NCBI RefSeq assembly: GCF_002072175.1
Contig: NZ_MVIV01000005.1
Coordinates: 5,714-69,713 of the forward strand
Direction of reading: 5' to 3'
Source: Actinomyces gaoshouyii
GTDB lineage: Bacteria; Actinomycetota; Actinomycetes; Actinomycetales; Actinomycetaceae
Length of the DNA: 64,000 bases
Each line of letters opens with the position of its first letter. The first letter of the stretch is position 1. Positions 62,734-64,000 of this stretch are shown here, in pieces. The notes beneath the pieces are model-generated. The model saw nothing but the letters and a program-made list of their open reading frames with translations, was not told where the DNA came from and searched no databases. The position numbers were made by a program, and so were the translations under genes.

Positions 62734-63744
62734 TCAGATGGAGGCGCGGCGCACCAGCCGCCCTGGCAGCAGGGTCCGGGCCGGCACGCTCTCACCCCTC
62801 AGCATGGCCGCCAGGCGCTCGACGCCGACCCTGCCCATCTCCTCGAAGGGAAGCGCCACGCAGGTCAGGCCGGGGCGGAGCTGCACGGGGGCGAGGTCCT
62901 CGTCGTCGATGCCGATGATGGCGACATCGTCGCGCACGCGCAGGCCGCGCTCGCGCACAGCGTCGTAGGCGCCGATCGCCATCCTGTTGTTGCCGCACAG
63001 GAGGGCGGTCGTCCACGGGTTGGCGTCGAGGAGCTGGCCCGCGGCCCGGTAGCCGCCCTGGATGGTGCCGTACCCGACGGCGGTGGCAACGCCATCCCAG
63101 TCGATCCCGGCGCGCGTGAAGCTGGCCCGGTAGCCGTCACGCCGGGGCCGGGCACCGACGTCGGCCCCGGAGACCTCGATGACGCCGATGTCCCGGTGCT
63201 CCCCGGTAAGGAGCGCATCGGCCTCGAGACGGGCGATGCGCTCCTCATCGGGTCGGACGCTGGGACGCCCGCTGTCCGATGACTGGCAGTTGATGAGGAT
63301 CGTGGGGATGTCACGGACCTCGGCCGGCAAGGTGACCTGGGCGCCACTGGCGCGCGCCTGGAGGACGGCGCCCACCCGGTGCTCCAGGAGCGAGGCGACG
63401 GCGCGGCGGTCGTCCTCCGCGCGCCCCGTGGTGGGGATGAGGAGTAAGGGCATGCCCTCGCGCAGGGCGGCGTCCTGCATGCCGCGGATGATGGAGGAGG
63501 CCTGCGGGCCGGTGAGGATGTCGGTGACCACGCCTAGGGCGCTGCTCGACCGGGGGTGGGCGAGGCGCGCCGTCCCCTGCGGCCGGTAGTCGAGCTCCTT
63601 CGCGGCCCGGAGGACCCTCGCCCGCGTGGCCTGGGGGATGCGCGAGTCCGGGCGGTCGTTGAGGACGAAGGAGACGGTGGTCCGCGACACTCCGGCGGCG
63701 CTCGCGATATCCGCCATCGTCGCCCGGCGCTCCATACGGCTCAC
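62734..63744 (-). CDS. LacI-family transcriptional regulator
   Basis: A 336-residue repressor. GTG 63744 is preferred over ATG 63735 because GGAGGAGG lies at the right distance upstream. The N-terminal helix-turn-helix is TMADIASAAGVSRTTVSFVLN followed by the hinge helix ARVLRAAKELDYRPQG. The effector-binding domain (about 70-330) has LGVVTDILTGPQASSIIRGM, GRAEDDRRAVASLLEHRVGAVL and the end CNNRMAIGAYDAVRERGLRV then DDVAIIGIDDEDLAP. Targets are unknown; sugar genes in the window, including the levanase locus 3 kb away, are candidates. The gene is divergent from the partial HAD gene. Confidence 0.93.
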   Translation of the reverse strand: MSRMERRATMADIASAAGVSRTTVSFVLNDRPDSRIPQATRARVLRAAKELDYRPQGTARLAHPRSSSALGVVTDILTGPQASSIIRGMQDAALREGMPLLLIPTTGRAEDDRRAVASLLEHRVGAVLQARASGAQVTLPAEVRDIPTILINCQSSDSGRPSVRPDEERIARLEADALLTGEHRDIGVIEVSGADVGARPRRDGYRASFTRAGIDWDGVATAVGYGTIQGGYRAAGQLLDANPWTTALLCGNNRMAIGAYDAVRERGLRVRDDVAIIGIDDEDLAPVQLRPGLTCVALPFEEMGRVGVERLAAMLRGESVPARTLLPGRLVRRASI

Positions 63745-63831
63745 GGGCGGGCCTCCTCCCGGATCGATGCTCCGTGCCCACGATGCCACAGGGAGGCCCC
63801 GTGGGCACGCGCCGCGCGCTACGCTCATGGG

Positions 63832-64000
63832 ATGGCGGTCACAGTTCTTCCCTCCCATCCGGGCTTCACGATCCGAGCAGTCCTGTGGGACATGGATGGC
63901 ACTCTCATAGACTCCCAACCGTTCTGGGATGAGGCCTTCGTCACCCGCACCCGCGAGGCCGGGGGCGCTCCCACCCGGGGGATCGTGGAACGCCTCACCG
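63832..64000 (+). CDS. HAD-superfamily phosphatase, beta-phosphoglucomutase-like (5' part)
   Basis: Starts at ATG 63832 and runs off the right edge; 56 residues are visible. The motif I sequence AVLWDMDGTLIDSQPFW, with both Asp residues, is typical of beta-phosphoglucomutase-like and sugar-phosphate phosphatases of the HAD type I group. It is 87 bases from the divergent LacI gene, so it may be that regulator's target. The rest is outside the window. Confidence 0.88.
   Translation, partial: MAVTVLPSHPGFTIRAVLWDMDGTLIDSQPFWDEAFVTRTREAGGAPTRGIVERLT

Overview
This 64 kb window is high-GC DNA (GC-rich codons throughout, frequent GTG starts) from an actinobacterium. An Actinomyces-like member of the Actinomycetaceae is the best guess. 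The support is a mix of actinobacterial families (DUF3027, DUF4032, a DtxR-type repressor, an XPB-type helicase with its partner, an orphan WXG100 protein, RpfA/NlpC-type ydaO riboswitches) with oral/gut lifestyle genes: a secreted fructan hydrolase with C-terminal cell-wall-binding repeats and a mannose-family PTS. The genus is an inference. No replication origin, rRNA, intact insertion sequence, prophage or CRISPR array was seen.

Layout, left to right. 1-5.9 kb: a large DUF4011/SF1-helicase-like protein, tRNA-Arg(CCT) and a tandem universal stress protein. 6-8.4 kb: two paralogous secreted NlpC/P60 hydrolases, each behind its own c-di-AMP (ydaO/yuaA) riboswitch. 8.6-12.3 kb: DtxR-type regulator, MFS exporter and NCS2 purine permease. 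12.3-21.1 kb: 2-hydroxyacid dehydrogenase and radical SAM/SPASM protein, DUF3027 protein, then the XPB helicase and its partner, separated by a stand-alone AAA ATPase with an unusual repeat-bearing promoter. 21.3-29.5 kb: TPM-domain protein plus PspA, a NYN-domain protein, a two-component system, an HD-like protein and a WXG100 protein. 29.6-33.8 kb: groEL with two CIRCE operators, a GH15-like protein and a LytR_C protein. 33.9-38.2 kb: uracil-DNA glycosylase, DUF364/DUF4213 protein, methyltransferase, a decayed xylose locus and tRNA-Thr(TGT). 38.2-52.8 kb: DsbA-like protein, Ser/Thr kinase, sugar ABC ATPase, DUF4032 protein, an unknown protein, rlmB-cysS-ispF, rlmC, an Aer-type PAS protein and a GNAT. 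52.8-64 kb: a broken cell-wall-binding gene, a HAD phosphatase and mannose-family PTS genes, divergent from a 991-residue levanase, then NAD synthetase, a LacI regulator and the start of another HAD phosphatase.

How genes may work together. The levanase would release fructose outside the cell, the adjacent PTS would import and phosphorylate it, and the HAD phosphatase may act on sugar phosphates; three GTTAGC boxes lie in the divergent intergenic region between them. c-di-AMP would control cell-wall hydrolysis through the paired riboswitches. TPM and PspA look like an envelope-stress unit.

The most novel material is non-coding or architectural. There is a family of intergenic arrays with an exact 22-bp period built on the core GAGACCGGTC, a second intergenic repeat family of about 95 bp, a levanase in which one accessory module is inserted inside a copy of itself inside the catalytic propeller, and a xylose locus collapsed by one internal deletion. 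Short restriction-like or phage-like defence genes were looked for and not found.
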